64,000 bases of DNA from NCBI GenBank assembly GCA_021234155.1, contig JAJEKV010000125.1:1790775-1854774 (forward strand), given 5' to 3'. Numbering within the stretch: the first letter of the stretch is position 1; each line of letters starts with the position of its first letter. A program made the position numbers and the translations under genes. This DNA comes from Isoetes taiwanensis. Lineage: Eukaryota > Streptophyta > Lycopodiopsida > Isoetales > Isoetaceae. The notes below the pieces were generated by a model, which was not told the origin of the DNA, ran no database searches, and saw only the letters and a program-made list of their open reading frames with translations. This document shows positions 11,989 to 21,054 of this stretch, in pieces.

Positions 11989-12426
11989 TTAATCTACACA
12001 AATCGACATGCCTGAGCTGATTTCTTCGGAGATGACCTTGCCATCCCATTGCTCCATAAACTGTGGGTGCTTTATTAGATCCCTCTTAAGTACCCATGTC
12101 GCGTCTTCCACGGGCAAGTGTTTCCACTTGACCAAATATTGGAGAAACTCCGATCTCCTTGTTTTCTTGAATGCTTTATCAAGAATTAGTTCTGGAACTA
12201 TTTCTATCTGCTCCTCTGTCATTTCTAACAATGTTGGAGTGTCCAAGACTTCATCTGGGTTGGGAGTGTGCTTTTTCAGCAAACTCACGTGGAAGACTTT
12301 GTGGATCTTTAAGTGTGCTGGCAAGTCTAACTTGTAGGATTGGTTACCTACTCTTTGGATTATTCTGAAGGGTCCAGCCCACCTTGGAGCAAGCTTCTTA
12401 CAATTTTCGATCGCGGAGCTTCACCG
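11989..12426 (-). CDS. Integrase C-terminus with GPF module and chromodomain
   Basis: Upstream of the open frame, the minus strand encodes KLAPRWAGPFRIIQRVGNQS, the integrase GPY/F module. The frame then runs from AHLKIHKVFHVSLLKKHTP into a chromodomain with VPELILDKAF, YLVKWKHLP, EDATWV and HPQFMEQW. The aromatic and ATW positions of chromoviral chromodomains are visible. This domain is known to steer integration by binding methylated histone tails or heterochromatin. It is joined to the rest of pol through frameshifts near 12330-12490 and ends at a stop at 11989. That the same element also carries an H3-type gene makes the pair noteworthy. Confidence 0.88.
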
Positions 12427-12489
12427 CTTGACTTTGATCTTGAGCCATACATTATCTCCAACTTGGAACTCTCTCGATTTGTCCGGTGT

Positions 12490-14616
12490 TTATCGGTGAT
12501 GCTCTTTTGTCGACTTCTTCTTTGCAAGGAGATATCCTCGAACTTCTTCCACGGTGCGCATATGCATATCGCCCAACATTTCTTCTGCGAAACTTCTACT
12601 TTTGACGGGGTTGTGCCAAGTATGCGGAGTTAGGCATTGGTAGCCGTAATTAATCATGAACGGCGACATTTGGGATGATTCCTGCTTGGTGCTATTATAT
12701 GCAAACTCCACCAAGTGAATAAACTCTTCCCACATATCTTGCTTGTTCCAGACATAGTTTCGTAGCATATCCTCCAATATTCTGTTGGTCCGCTCCATTT
12801 GCTCATCCGTCTGAGGGTGGTAGGTCGTGCTCATGGATAGCTTCGTCTGAATCATTGCAAAGAGGTCCTGCCAAAGGGCGATGAACCGGATCGATGGCCG
12901 GAGATGATTTCCCTTGGCATGCCATGGAGCCTGAAGATTTCTTTGGTGAAGAGCTTCGCCGTGTCCATAGCTGTGTCCGTGGTCCATCTTCGACAACTTG
13001 TCGACCACGACCATCAAGGCATCCTTCCCTCTTACTGTCCTTGGAAGCCCTGTTATGAAGTCCATGCTGACAACCTCCCACTTAGCGTTTGGCACCGCTA
13101 ATGGTTCCAATGCCCCTGGAATTCGAAGCTGCTCTGCTTTCGTCTGCTGGCATAGCTGACATTCCTTGATGTGGCGAGCTACCTGCTTCTTCATTCCTGG
13201 CCAATAATAGCTGCTGCGTACTTTGAAATATGTCTTCATGAATCCTGCGTGGCCAGCTATTAGGCTGTTGTGGGTGTCGTGGAGGATCAACTTCCTCACC
13301 TCTGATGATTCAGGCACGCACAGCTTGTTCTTATGGTAGAGAAGATTACCTTCCTTCTTAAAATTTTTGAAGGTTTCCCTCTCCTTATCTGTTCTTGCTT
13401 TCTTGCACAAGCTTGCCCATACTTCCTTGAAGTCCACATCTGTTGGCAAGGTTTCTTCAATCTTCTTCCTGAAATCGCTGGAGAGCGTCGAAATTGCATT
13501 GCAATGCACTCTAGTTGTCAGTGGATGCCTTGAAAGTGCATTTGCTACCACATTGAGCTTCCCCGGTTTGTAGACTATATCAAAGTCATACTCTTCGAGG
13601 AACTCCATCCACCTTCGCGGTCTCAGGTTAAGGTGTGGTTGCGTGAATACATATTGGAGGCTCTGATGATCCGTATCCAACTGGAACTTCCTTCCCAAGA
13701 GGTAGTGCCTCCAAATTCTCAACGCCCTGACAACTGCAAGTAATTCTTGGTCGTGCGTCGGGTAACGCGTTTCGGCGTCATTCATCTTCCTGGAATCGTA
13801 TGCTATTACCCGCTCTTCCTGCATGAGCACTGCACCTGTGGCTATCTTACTTGCGTCCGTCGCTACTAACTTGTCTTTCTCTGGGTCTGGCAGGGTCAAG
13901 ATGGGTGCGGTTGTCAAAGCTTCCTTCAACAATTCAAACCCTGCTTGGGCTTTCTTGAGCCAATGATCTGCCCAATTTTTCACCTTTTCCGCCTTCGTCA
14001 AGTCTGTTAGTGGGGCTGCTATCTTTGCGAAGTTTTTCACAAACTTCCTGTAGTACCCTGCTAGGCCAAGAAAACTTCTGACCTCGTGGACGTTCTTCGG
14101 TGCTGGCCATTGAATCACTGCTTCAATCTTGGCGGGATCCGTCGAGATTCCTTCCGCTGAAATTACATGACCCAGGTATTCCACATTCTCTGTTGCGAAG
14201 TGGCACTTCGACAACTTGGCGTACAACTGGTGCCTTCTCAACTTCTCGAGCACCCTCCTTACGTGTTGTATATGCTCTTCAAGGGATCTGCTATACACGA
14301 GGATGTCATCAAAGAACACTATCACGAAGGTGTCCAAGAACTCCCTGAAGATGTCGTTCATAAGTCTCATGAACGTTGCTGGGGCATTTGATAACCCAAA
14401 TGGCATTACCGTAAACTCGTAATGCCCATACCTGGTCCTGAAGGCCGTTTTGTGGATGTCTTCTTCCTTTATCCTGATCTGATGATAACCTGACCTTAGG
14501 TCAATCTTGGAGAAGACTTTTGCCCCTTGGAGTTGATCCATCAAGTCATCGATGCGGGGGCCAGCGTACTTATTTTTGATCTTTGTGCTTATTCGGTTTG
14601 CACGTAATCTATGCAC
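12490..14616 (-). CDS. Pol: reverse transcriptase, RNase H, integrase
   Basis: The 708-residue frame shows, in order: RT with [14 protein letters not shown] and [12 protein letters not shown], and the catalytic box FFDDILVYS near residue 101; RNase H with ATDASK near 249, DSRKMNDAE and a [10 protein letters not shown] end; and integrase with a zinc domain (H-x-H near AGHAGF and C-x2-C in ECQLCQQ) and the core Asp in SMDFITGLP. The middle of the core (around 12950) is read out of frame for about 50 residues. Coding then returns in frame with [16 protein letters not shown], which holds the last catalytic Glu. The usual VADALSR is changed to VANALSR. The RT start overlaps the preceding frame with a frameshift near 14600. 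Confidence 0.93.
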   Translation of the reverse strand: MHRLRANRISTKIKNKYAGPRIDDLMDQLQGAKVFSKIDLRSGYHQIRIKEEDIHKTAFRTRYGHYEFTVMPFGLSNAPATFMRLMNDIFREFLDTFVIVFFDDILVYSRSLEEHIQHVRRVLEKLRRHQLYAKLSKCHFATENVEYLGHVISAEGISTDPAKIEAVIQWPAPKNVHEVRSFLGLAGYYRKFVKNFAKIAAPLTDLTKAEKVKNWADHWLKKAQAGFELLKEALTTAPILTLPDPEKDKLVATDASKIATGAVLMQEERVIAYDSRKMNDAETRYPTHDQELLAVVRALRIWRHYLLGRKFQLDTDHQSLQYVFTQPHLNLRPRRWMEFLEEYDFDIVYKPGKLNVVANALSRHPLTTRVHCNAISTLSSDFRKKIEETLPTDVDFKEVWASLCKKARTDKERETFKNFKKEGNLLYHKNKLCVPESSEVRKLILHDTHNSLIAGHAGFMKTYFKVRSSYYWPGMKKQVARHIKECQLCQQTKAEQLRIPGALEPLAVPNAKWEVVSMDFITGLPRTVRGKDALMVVVDKLSKMDHGHSYGHGEALHQRNLQAPWHAKGNHLRPSIRFIALWQDLFAMIQTKLSMSTTYHPQTDEQMERTNRILEDMLRNYVWNKQDMWEEFIHLVEFAYNSTKQESSQMSPFMINYGYQCLTPHTWHNPVKSRSFAEEMLGDMHMRTVEEVRGYLLAKKKSTKEHHR

Positions 14617-15602
14617 ATCCTCAAGCTGCCATCCTTCTTCTTGACAAAGAGAATGGGATGGTAGACGCTAGGTCTAATGAAGCCTAGGTCGAGCAACTCC
14701 TGCAATTGCTTCTTTAGCTCCGTCAGTTCCTGTGTCGTCATTCTGTACGGAGCCTTGCTCGTCGGCTTGGTTTCTGGTTCGAGTGCTATCTCACACTCGA
14801 CTCCCCTGTAAGGAGGGAGCTGCTCGATCTCATCTGGGAAGAGATCGTGGAACTCGGTGATCAACTTAGCTATTTGCTTGGGCAACTTGTTGAGCACCTT
14901 GTCTTCTTTGCTTTCCTCTGACTCAGGTTCTTCAATCTCAAGCTTGAAGACATATGCTACTTGCTCGCTCTGGATAGACTCGAGCAACTTCTTAATAGAC
15001 ATACATTGCATGATGGGAGCAACTTCTTTACCTGTGATCTCAATGATTTTGCCGTCGGGCGTTGTGAGGGTCACCTTCCGCTTTCCACAATCTATGATGG
15101 CCCCTGCTGGTCCAAGATACTCCATTCCTATTATCAAGTCGTACTTGCCGATGCCCATTACTTCTGCCCCCATCGGGATATTAATTCCTGGCAAGTCGAT
15201 GTCGAAGTTTATCCTCTTGCCCGCCGTATGTCTTACTGCTCCACTTGCTAAGATTACGGCCCTCGGCTTGGACTTCAATGGTTTCAACTTCAACATATTA
15301 ACCATTCTTGGGGATGCAAAGTTGTGGCTACTTCCCGAGTCTATCAGGACTATGAAAGACTTGGCCTTGGCCTTCCCTACTATGGAAATTACCTTATACT
15401 GGTTTTCTGCTTGTTCTGTATCTATGGCAGCGAAAATATGACACTCACCCTGAATGTAGTCGCGTGCTGCCTCGCCGTCATCGTCAGACGGAGTGTCCCA
15501 TCCACCTAACTCCGCTGGCGCTGCGCTCATGACGAAGGGGCAGTTCGTCGTCCTGTGGCCTGGCTGGAAGCATCTGAAGCAAAGCTGCTTCTCTATGCAC
15601 TT
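14589..15602 (-). CDS. Gag zinc knuckle, protease and RT N-terminus
   Basis: This frame continues gag after an in-frame TAG (15603-15605). It opens with a CCHC knuckle, [14 protein letters not shown]. The aspartic protease follows, with [11 protein letters not shown] around residue 64 of the ATG-initiated part. The RT entry motif ([17 protein letters not shown]) is at the end, and a frameshift at about 14600 leads into the next frame. The family normally makes Gag-Pro-Pol as one polyprotein, so the knuckle beyond the TAG shows that the stop is either a mutation or a readthrough site. Confidence 0.9.
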   Translation of the reverse strand, partial: KCIEKQLCFRCFQPGHRTTNCPFVMSAAPAELGGWDTPSDDDGEAARDYIQGECHIFAAIDTEQAENQYKVISIVGKAKAKSFIVLIDSGSSHNFASPRMVNMLKLKPLKSKPRAVILASGAVRHTAGKRINFDIDLPGINIPMGAEVMGIGKYDLIIGMEYLGPAGAIIDCGKRKVTLTTPDGKIIEITGKEVAPIMQCMSIKKLLESIQSEQVAYVFKLEIEEPESEESKEDKVLNKLPKQIAKLITEFHDLFPDEIEQLPPYRGVECEIALEPETKPTSKAPYRMTTQELTELKKQLQELLDLGFIRPSVYHPILFVKKKDGSLRMCIDYVQTE

Positions 15603-15605
15603 CTA
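15603..15605 (-). other. In-frame TAG between capsid and zinc knuckle
   Basis: The codons read AAG AGA TAG AAG TGC. Frame is preserved on both sides from 16823 to 14589. The same AGA TAG AAG context occurs in the H3-like gene at 20074. Confidence 0.85.
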
Positions 15606-16823
15606 TCTCTTCTTCTTGGGCATTGCTTGTAAGAAGGACCGCACTGCTTTTGAGTAGTTCGACCCTTCCTGCTTGTCCCTGAAGGACACCTGCTTCCTCT
15701 CCTGCTGCTTCCCCGGGTTGCCACTATATGGGGATTTAGCTGGACTTGGGCTGGCTGCTCTAGGGCTATAACTCCCTGTTGCCTTGCCTTTATCCTGGTA
15801 ATATTGCTGCTTCTGCCCGCTGTTCTGAGGCCCCGTTCCTTGCAAACTTATTGCCTTGGATTCTGCTTTTGATACCGTTTTGGGGTCTATGGCTCTTACA
15901 AGCTTACGGATCTCCTCGTTCAATCCTTCAATGTAGCTCTCCACTGCTTGCTTCTCACTCAACTTCGGCACATAAAGCCTTAGTCTCATGAATTCTTCTG
16001 TATATTTCTGGACCAATTTGTAGCCTTGCTGCAATCTGTAGAACTGCTGCATCATGTTGGACTTGTGTTCTCTTGGGACGTAATGGCGCTTGAAAGCTTT
16101 AACAAACTTTTTAAATCTGCACCCGTCTCTGCTTAACCCATGGGCCTTGGCATAACCCTTCCACCAGATGCGTGCTGCTCCCTTCAGGTTGGCTGTTGCC
16201 ACCCTGCCTTTGTTCTTGTCTTTCATCTCATAGGTGTTGCCATACTCACTCATCTCATCGAGCCACGCCTCTGCTTCCAAGCCTGACCTGTTCTCGCCTG
16301 AGAATTGTTCAAGCTTCCTGGCTTTCCATACATTTCCCAATGCTGAGTCTACCTTCTTCTGATAGTCTAAGGCCTTAGTGTCTCTCTGCCTGCCATCTCT
16401 AGGGTCTTGCACCTGTTCAGCCTCTTTCTCGGACTCAGAGTCCGAGACCGAGCTCGAGTCGGAGGTATCTGTGCTAGGAGACTGTCTTCTCTTACTCCTC
16501 TTCTTATCTTTCCCCGACTTTCGAGGTGTTGTTTGCGGCCCGACTGATGCTTGCGCCGCTAGCAGAGCTTTTATTTGTTGAAGCTCCGATTTCATTTGCG
16601 ACATTTCTTCTTCAGGAGTTAGAGGGCCGTATTCTTCGAATAGGTTCCTTGCAATTGGTTGCATGTCTGGGGTTTCTCCATCTCTGTTGCCTCTCCTGTT
16701 TTGTTCGACTGTTCTTTGTTCCCTAGCTGCATACACAGTTGACCATAGCCTTACGGTTAGATTCATTTGTTCTGTTGCATTATGTGTTTGTTGGTATAAT
16801 TGTGGCACAAAATATGTCAACAA
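15603..16823 (-). CDS. Gag capsid
   Basis: The frame is 406 residues long. An N-terminal acidic and serine-rich part (residues 80-140, with KDKKRSKRRQ) precedes the capsid core of retrotransposon gag type, with AEAWLDEMSEYGNTYEM, AARIWWKGYAKAHG and QYTEEFMRLR-like helices (here KYTEEFMRLRLYVP). It ends in basic KKKR just before a TAG and then continues in frame to the zinc knuckle. It starts about 80 bp after the end of the unknown accessory gene. Confidence 0.9.
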   Translation of the reverse strand: MLTYFVPQLYQQTHNATEQMNLTVRLWSTVYAAREQRTVEQNRRGNRDGETPDMQPIARNLFEEYGPLTPEEEMSQMKSELQQIKALLAAQASVGPQTTPRKSGKDKKRSKRRQSPSTDTSDSSSVSDSESEKEAEQVQDPRDGRQRDTKALDYQKKVDSALGNVWKARKLEQFSGENRSGLEAEAWLDEMSEYGNTYEMKDKNKGRVATANLKGAARIWWKGYAKAHGLSRDGCRFKKFVKAFKRHYVPREHKSNMMQQFYRLQQGYKLVQKYTEEFMRLRLYVPKLSEKQAVESYIEGLNEEIRKLVRAIDPKTVSKAESKAISLQGTGPQNSGQKQQYYQDKGKATGSYSPRAASPSPAKSPYSGNPGKQQERKQVSFRDKQEGSNYSKAVRSFLQAMPKKKR

Positions 16824-16900
16824 AACATTTAAAGTGCAAAAGAAATTATATTTATATTATATAATATCTTAATACAAAGCCTCCGGGATCAAGAGTCTAA

Positions 16901-18395
16901 CTATTCTTGAAATCGCCGGTAGGATGGGTTATCTTCAAGGAACTTCTTAACTTGGGCCGAGCGTCCCAAGTTCCTGAGGATATTTGTTGATGACCTGCCC
17001 TGCAAAGCTATCACCAATTCCTCTACCCTGCGGTCGGAGGTGTAGGCCGCGGTTACTGCTAATCTTCCCTGCCGTCGGTGGGGCACTGCGAAGTCGAAGA
17101 TGTCGAGTGTCATCGCTCTCTTGACTAAGACGGCATAGTCGATGTTTGCAGCCAACCGAGCATGCATGCCAAAGCCAGAGAGTGCAATGAGCATGAACAC
17201 TCCTTCTTCGCCCCTGGGGCTGAATTTGCGGTGTATTACCGCTATTCTCCCATCCAGCAGCAGGGGGAGGTAGTACCTCAGCGACCTGTCATTGTGCGTC
17301 GTTGATGACTCGTCGCCCCCTCGGCCGCCAGCTCTATGTCTTCCGGCGTATTCATCGACCTCAACTTCAGTGATTTCCCTGTAATCCCTGATTGTCGATG
17401 AAACTCGCCTGATGTCGATTCCTCCTCTTCTGTCTGTGGGAGCTGGTATCGAAAGAGCTCGGCATCAAAATGCTCGTGGTCTTGCCATGGATCCCCATCC
17501 GTTCTTGGATGGCATAGAACTCCTCCTCAGATGGCAGTTCCCGGGCTTCCATTATTTGCCTGATGTTGCTGTTGGCTTGGAGGTCCGAAGTCGACTCTCC
17601 TGTATAGGTGTCGGCTTCTCTCACTTGAAGCGGGAATTCTGAGACTCCCCGGACGATGAAATCATCTAGATCTGGTTGCTGCCGCAGTTGATGCAGCAAC
17701 TCGTCAGGTCGGAGCTCTCTCTCCCTGCATTCAGGGAGGTTTTGGATGTCACTGAGGAGCAGGTACTCCTCGCCGTCAATGATGATGGGGGCTAGGTTTG
17801 TGATACCTAGCCCGAGTGGGGGAGCGACTCTGAGGGTCTGCCGGCTTCGCTCGAAGTTGGGTAACTCTTCTTCCGCTAGCCGCTGTTCTTCTGCTGGGTC
17901 GAGCTCCATGTACTCTTCCTCTTCTTCTGTCCTTCCTTCTTGCTCCTGCTGGTACTGTAGAAGGCTGCTGCTGAGGATGCTATGGGGTCCACCTCCATGG
18001 AAGGGATAAAGGTTTCCCCCATTGGATTTTCAGCACGGTGGGAAAAGAAGATCGCTAAGGCGGCGGTGTAGGAAAAATACTTGGTCCAGTCGACTGTCAG
18101 GACCATGTAGTCTGGCAACCTCTGGGCCTTGTTGGTCAGGTACTTGGCAATGTTTGGAACATCACCCAAGGCTGCTTGAAGGGATTGCCTGGGGACAAAG
18201 TAGCCTGTACAAGGGGGGAGCTGCACTAAGGACGGTCCTACCCTAGCTTGGAACTCTGTCAAAACTTGTCTATATGCTGGAGTTGCGTGCAGAGTGTCTT
18301 GGACATCTATTTCTTTCCGGAAAACTCGGAAAATGTCATTGACATCAGCCTCGGCAGCATGAGCACTGCCATCGCCTGAAGTCAGCAGTTGCCAT
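16901..18395 (-). pseudogene. Accessory gene X, unknown function (frameshifted)
   Basis: About 1.5 kb of coding-quality sequence lies between the second palindrome pair and gag. The likely start is the ATG at 18395 (GAGCAATGGC, a good context), about 114 bp after a TATA box. The frame passes through segments with DIFRVFRKEIDVQD, GYFVPRQSLQAAL, DYMVLTVDWTKYFSYTAAL (about 18350-17876), an acidic segment with MELDPAEEQRLAEEELPNFE and GEEYLLLSDIQNL (17909-17367), and a last segment with RYYLPLLLDGRIAVIHRKF, LSGFGMHARLAANIDYA and LEDNPSYRRFQE (about 17420-16901). At least three small indels separate the segments. I do not recognise the family. It could be a captured host gene or a lineage-specific ORF like those upstream of gag in other Ty3/gypsy elements. 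Confidence 0.7.
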
Positions 18396-18508
18396 TGCTC
18401 TAGGAAAGTTGGGAGTAACAGACGGATGTAGAAGCGCCTCTGGGAGCTAGAAAATCGCCTAAAGGGTCGAGAGCAGACTTGTAGGGTGCCAAGTGAGAAA
18501 TGGGAGCC

Positions 18509-18516
18509 TATTTATA
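18509..18516 (-). promoter_or_regulatory. TATA box of accessory gene X
   Basis: On the minus strand the sequence is TATAAATA, followed by a leader that shares TCTGCTC and AGGCGATTTTC with the leader of the H3-like gene. The ATG lies about 114 bp downstream. Confidence 0.7.
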
Positions 18517-18706
18517 GAGAAGGGAAAAACTCTAATTTTTGGGTGACCTAGAAATTTATTGGAGCTGGGCAATTCTGACCTATTAAGAGGTCCAAATGAG
18601 GTTTTGAAAGCTACTTTTGGGGTTTGAGCATACAGGACTAGCTAATGAACCTATTGCAACAGACTGAAGGTCAATTGGATATGGCATGGTGGAGGAAATG
18701 CTAGGA

Positions 18707-18774
18707 GGTCTCACACGTTGCGCCCAGATCAAAACTGGGAGTCTTGGTTTTGCTCCTGGCGCGACGTGTGAGAC
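18707..18774. repeat. 68-bp palindrome, copy 1
   Basis: The outer arms are GTCTCACACGTTGCGCC and GGCGCGACGTGTGAGAC, complementary with one mismatch over 17 bp. The inner CAAAAC/GTTTTG also pair, so nearly the whole unit folds. It lies about 190 bp upstream of the gene X TATA box. Confidence 0.9.
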
Positions 18775-18905
18775 ATCAACTCTATTTTGGTTAAACTTGT
18801 CCAATTTGGGTGATATAAGGGTCTAATCCTGCTAGACTCATCGAGTTAGGCAGAATTGACCCCTTGTTTCGTCAATTTGGAGGTGTTTTGGGCTAATTTG
18901 GGCAT

Positions 18906-18973
18906 GGTCTCACACGTTGCGCCCAGCTCAAAACCTGGAGTCTTGGTTTTGGTCCTGGCGCGACGTGTGAGAC
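18906..18973. repeat. 68-bp palindrome, copy 2
   Basis: Same unit as at 18707, offset by 199 bp and in the same orientation. It has minor differences in the loop half (CAGCTCAAAACCTGG). Confidence 0.9.
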
Positions 18974-19114
18974 ATCCTCTTAAATTGGTCTAAAATGTCT
19001 GATTTCACTAAAACAAAAGCTGGCACTTGTTAACTCAACTTAATTAAGTAAGATTACTCCTATCATTTATTCAAAAACTCTTTATATTAACGAAATTTTC
19101 ATCATGTACAAAAT

Positions 19115-20358
19115 TTAATAGGGCTCTCCCTTAATTATACTGGCCAAGTGCATATCCTTCTTCATTAGCGTGACTCGTTTAGCATGTACTGTGCAGGCTG
19201 TAGAATCTTCGAAGTGCTGCACTATCTTTTGCTCGGGCGCTTCCTGTAACGCCAGCAACATTTCATCTGTTACCCTCATCCCGGTGTTAAACTCCTGCAT
19301 CACTTCCCTAACTAATCGGGCGAGCGGTGCGGGGTATTAGGACGCTGCGTTGAAAATGCCTAATTTCTCCTTGATTGCTTTCCTCTCGCTCTCCTTTCTG
19401 CGGTTCTCTTTTTGGCTGGTGGTCTAGGAGGCTTGGGCTTTTCGGTGGTGGCACGAGAGTGCAGCTTCTTCGTCCGGATGTCCCCTTCAATAGTCCTTAC
19501 TCTTTTTCTTTGGTAATAGGAGTTGTAATCCTCCCACTTCTTCATATACGCGTTGTGCTCCCTCATCTTCCTCTCGTAGACCTTGATGGGGTCTATCACA
19601 TACGCCTCTCGGGCTGGCCGCGGTGCTTTGTTTCTATCCCACGTCGGGTATGGTGGGGCCTGCGCTGCTTTCGGGTTGCTTTCCGGGTGGGGTCTTGCAC
19701 GCTCATTGACGGGATCCTTCGAAGGACCTGCCTCTTTATCATGGGGGTTAAAATCCTCATCTTCCGAGTCATCCGAGGAGGATGGGGGCTTGTCTGCTGG
19801 CTGTTCTTGGATAACTACCTTGGTTCGTGGGGCTTTCTTGAGTTTCCTCTTGCCTACCTCCACGAACTTCCCTTTCTTCTTCTTCAGCTCTTCGGCTGCC
19901 TTCGCCTCCTCCTCGTCTCTCTTCCTCTTCTTTTCTGCTCTCTTCTTCTCTCGATGGCGTTCTTTGGCTTCATGTCTCTTGATCCACGCCGCTAGTTCTT
20001 CTTCTTCAGCTGGTTCGAGCGTCGGCTCCCTCTGTTCTTCATTTTGCTCGACCACCCGATCTTGCTCCTCCTTCTATCTCCTTTCCTCCTCCATCTCTTC
20101 GAAGACCTTCTGCATTACGTCTCCTTCCTCGTTGTCGAGGACTTCTGTTCTCGCATCGGAGTGTGCGTCCTCCTCGACCTCTGTCTCATCCCCTCCTTGG
20201 TAGGTGGGGTTGTCGGGACGCTCCTCGGACTCTGTTCCTTCGCTAGATGAAGGTTGGTCTTCTCTGTGAAAGAGCCGCTCTCGAAGTATCTCCTGGAGTA
20301 GGGCGCTGGGGGTTGTGTCTCCAGGAGGAACTCTAGCAGTTTGTTTCGTCCTGGCCAT
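19115..20358 (-). pseudogene. Histone H3-like gene carried by the retrotransposon
   Basis: The ATG at 20358 (AAACATGGCC, good context) starts M-A-R-T-K-Q-T-A-R-V-P-P-G. Residues after Met match the first eight of histone H3 exactly. About 300 charged residues follow, acidic then Lys/Glu-rich (KRHEAKERHREKKRAEKK, SSSDDSEDEDFNPHDKEA). The C-terminus is an H3 fold: EIRHFQRSVLIPR (alpha-N, H3 EIRRYQKSTELLIR), RLVREVMQEF (alpha-1), LLALQEA (alpha-2) and FEDSTACTVHAKRVTLMKKD (H3 [20 protein letters not shown]). It ends IKGEPY. By hand count about half of the fold's residues equal canonical H3. Loop 1 has canonical length, unlike many CenH3s. Breaks: in-frame TAG at 20074-20076 and frameshifts near 19375 and 19325. 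It lies between PBS and gag, so it belongs to the element. Confidence 0.92.
20074..20076 (-). other. In-frame TAG in the H3-like gene
   Basis: The frame is open from 20358 to 19363 except for this codon (AGG AGA TAG AAG GAG). Coding composition, rich in Glu and Lys, is the same on both sides. Confidence 0.85.
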
Positions 20359-20460
20359 GTTTGACGGCTCCTCGATCCGATGTCGGGCGCCGAAAATCGC
20401 CTTAGGGAGCGGGAGCAGATTTCTAAAGAGGAAACGTGGAAATGAGGGGGGATCTAGATC

Positions 20461-20468
20461 TATTTATA
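20461..20468 (-). promoter_or_regulatory. TATA box of the H3-like gene
   Basis: The minus strand reads TATAAATA, about 103 bp before the ATG at 20358. The following leader shares TCTGCTC...AGGCGATTTTC with the leader of gene X, which suggests a duplicated promoter and 5' UTR cassette. Confidence 0.7.
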
Positions 20469-20567
20469 GATGCGCATTTTAGGTCAAATTTCAAACTACT
20501 CTTTTAGGTGAGTCAAGACACTTATTAACCTATTACATGGGCTTAATTTAGAATTTTCTAACCTTAT

Positions 20568-20635
20568 GGTCTCACATGTTGCGCCCAGATCAAAACCTAG
20601 AGTCTTGGTTTTGCTCCTGGCGCGACGTGTGAGAC
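20568..20635. repeat. 68-bp palindrome, copy 3
   Basis: Same unit as the copies at 18707 and 18906, beginning GGTCTCACATGTTGCGCCC and ending GGCGCGACGTGTGAGAC. It lies about 100 bp upstream of the H3-gene TATA box. Confidence 0.9.
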
Positions 20636-20782
20636 ATGATGGATTTTGATGCTAAATTTTATGCTTTCTAAGCATGTTTCTAGAAGTGTAATATACTAAT
20701 CTGGCTAGTTATTAGCTTAAAATTCGAATTAGCACGTTATTTTTCTGAAATTCATCAACTTTTAAGGTGTTTTTGGCCCAAT

Positions 20783-20849
20783 GGCTTACACGTTGCGCCC
20801 AGGTCAAAATCTGGAGTTTTGGTTTTGGTCCTGGCGCGACGTGTGAGAC
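20783..20849. repeat. 68-bp palindrome, copy 4
   Basis: The most distal copy, offset 215 bp from copy 3. The left arm is slightly degraded (GGCTTACACGTTGCGCCC), while the right arm is intact. Confidence 0.88.
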
Positions 20850-21041
20850 CTTCTTGCTTTAGAAGGATTCGGCTCACTATTTTTAATCTTTTTATGTTCC
20901 AATTCTCTTAACTGTTACTAACTTAGCATTTACTACAAAAATGAGAAAAAACATTTCCCATTTTTCGAGGTTTGAGGATCCTATCAAGTTAGTACTAATG
21001 GGAGCATGGTCAGTGCTTTGCTCTTGGTCTCCAAGAACATA

Positions 21042-21053
21042 GCTCTGATACCA
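21042..21053 (-). other. Primer-binding site (tRNA-iMet)
   Basis: The minus strand reads TGGTATCAGAGC, complementary to the 3' end of initiator methionine tRNA and common in plant LTR elements. It is one base from the 5' LTR end. Confidence 0.93.
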
Positions 21054-21054
21054 C

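Noticed and set aside
16901-17200. Histone H4, H2A or H2B partner gene in accessory gene X
   Set aside because: Compared by eye with the conserved cores of these histones; no convincing match was found.
19115-20358. The H3-like ORF as an ordinary host histone gene that happened to receive an insertion
   Set aside because: It lies in order and orientation between PBS and gag, shares its promoter cassette with gene X, has a huge insertion between tail and fold, and a second element has a similar start at the same position.
21042-21053. tRNA-Met gene
   Set aside because: Only the 12-base complement of the tRNA 3' end is present next to an LTR, so it is a primer-binding site. No cloverleaf can be formed.
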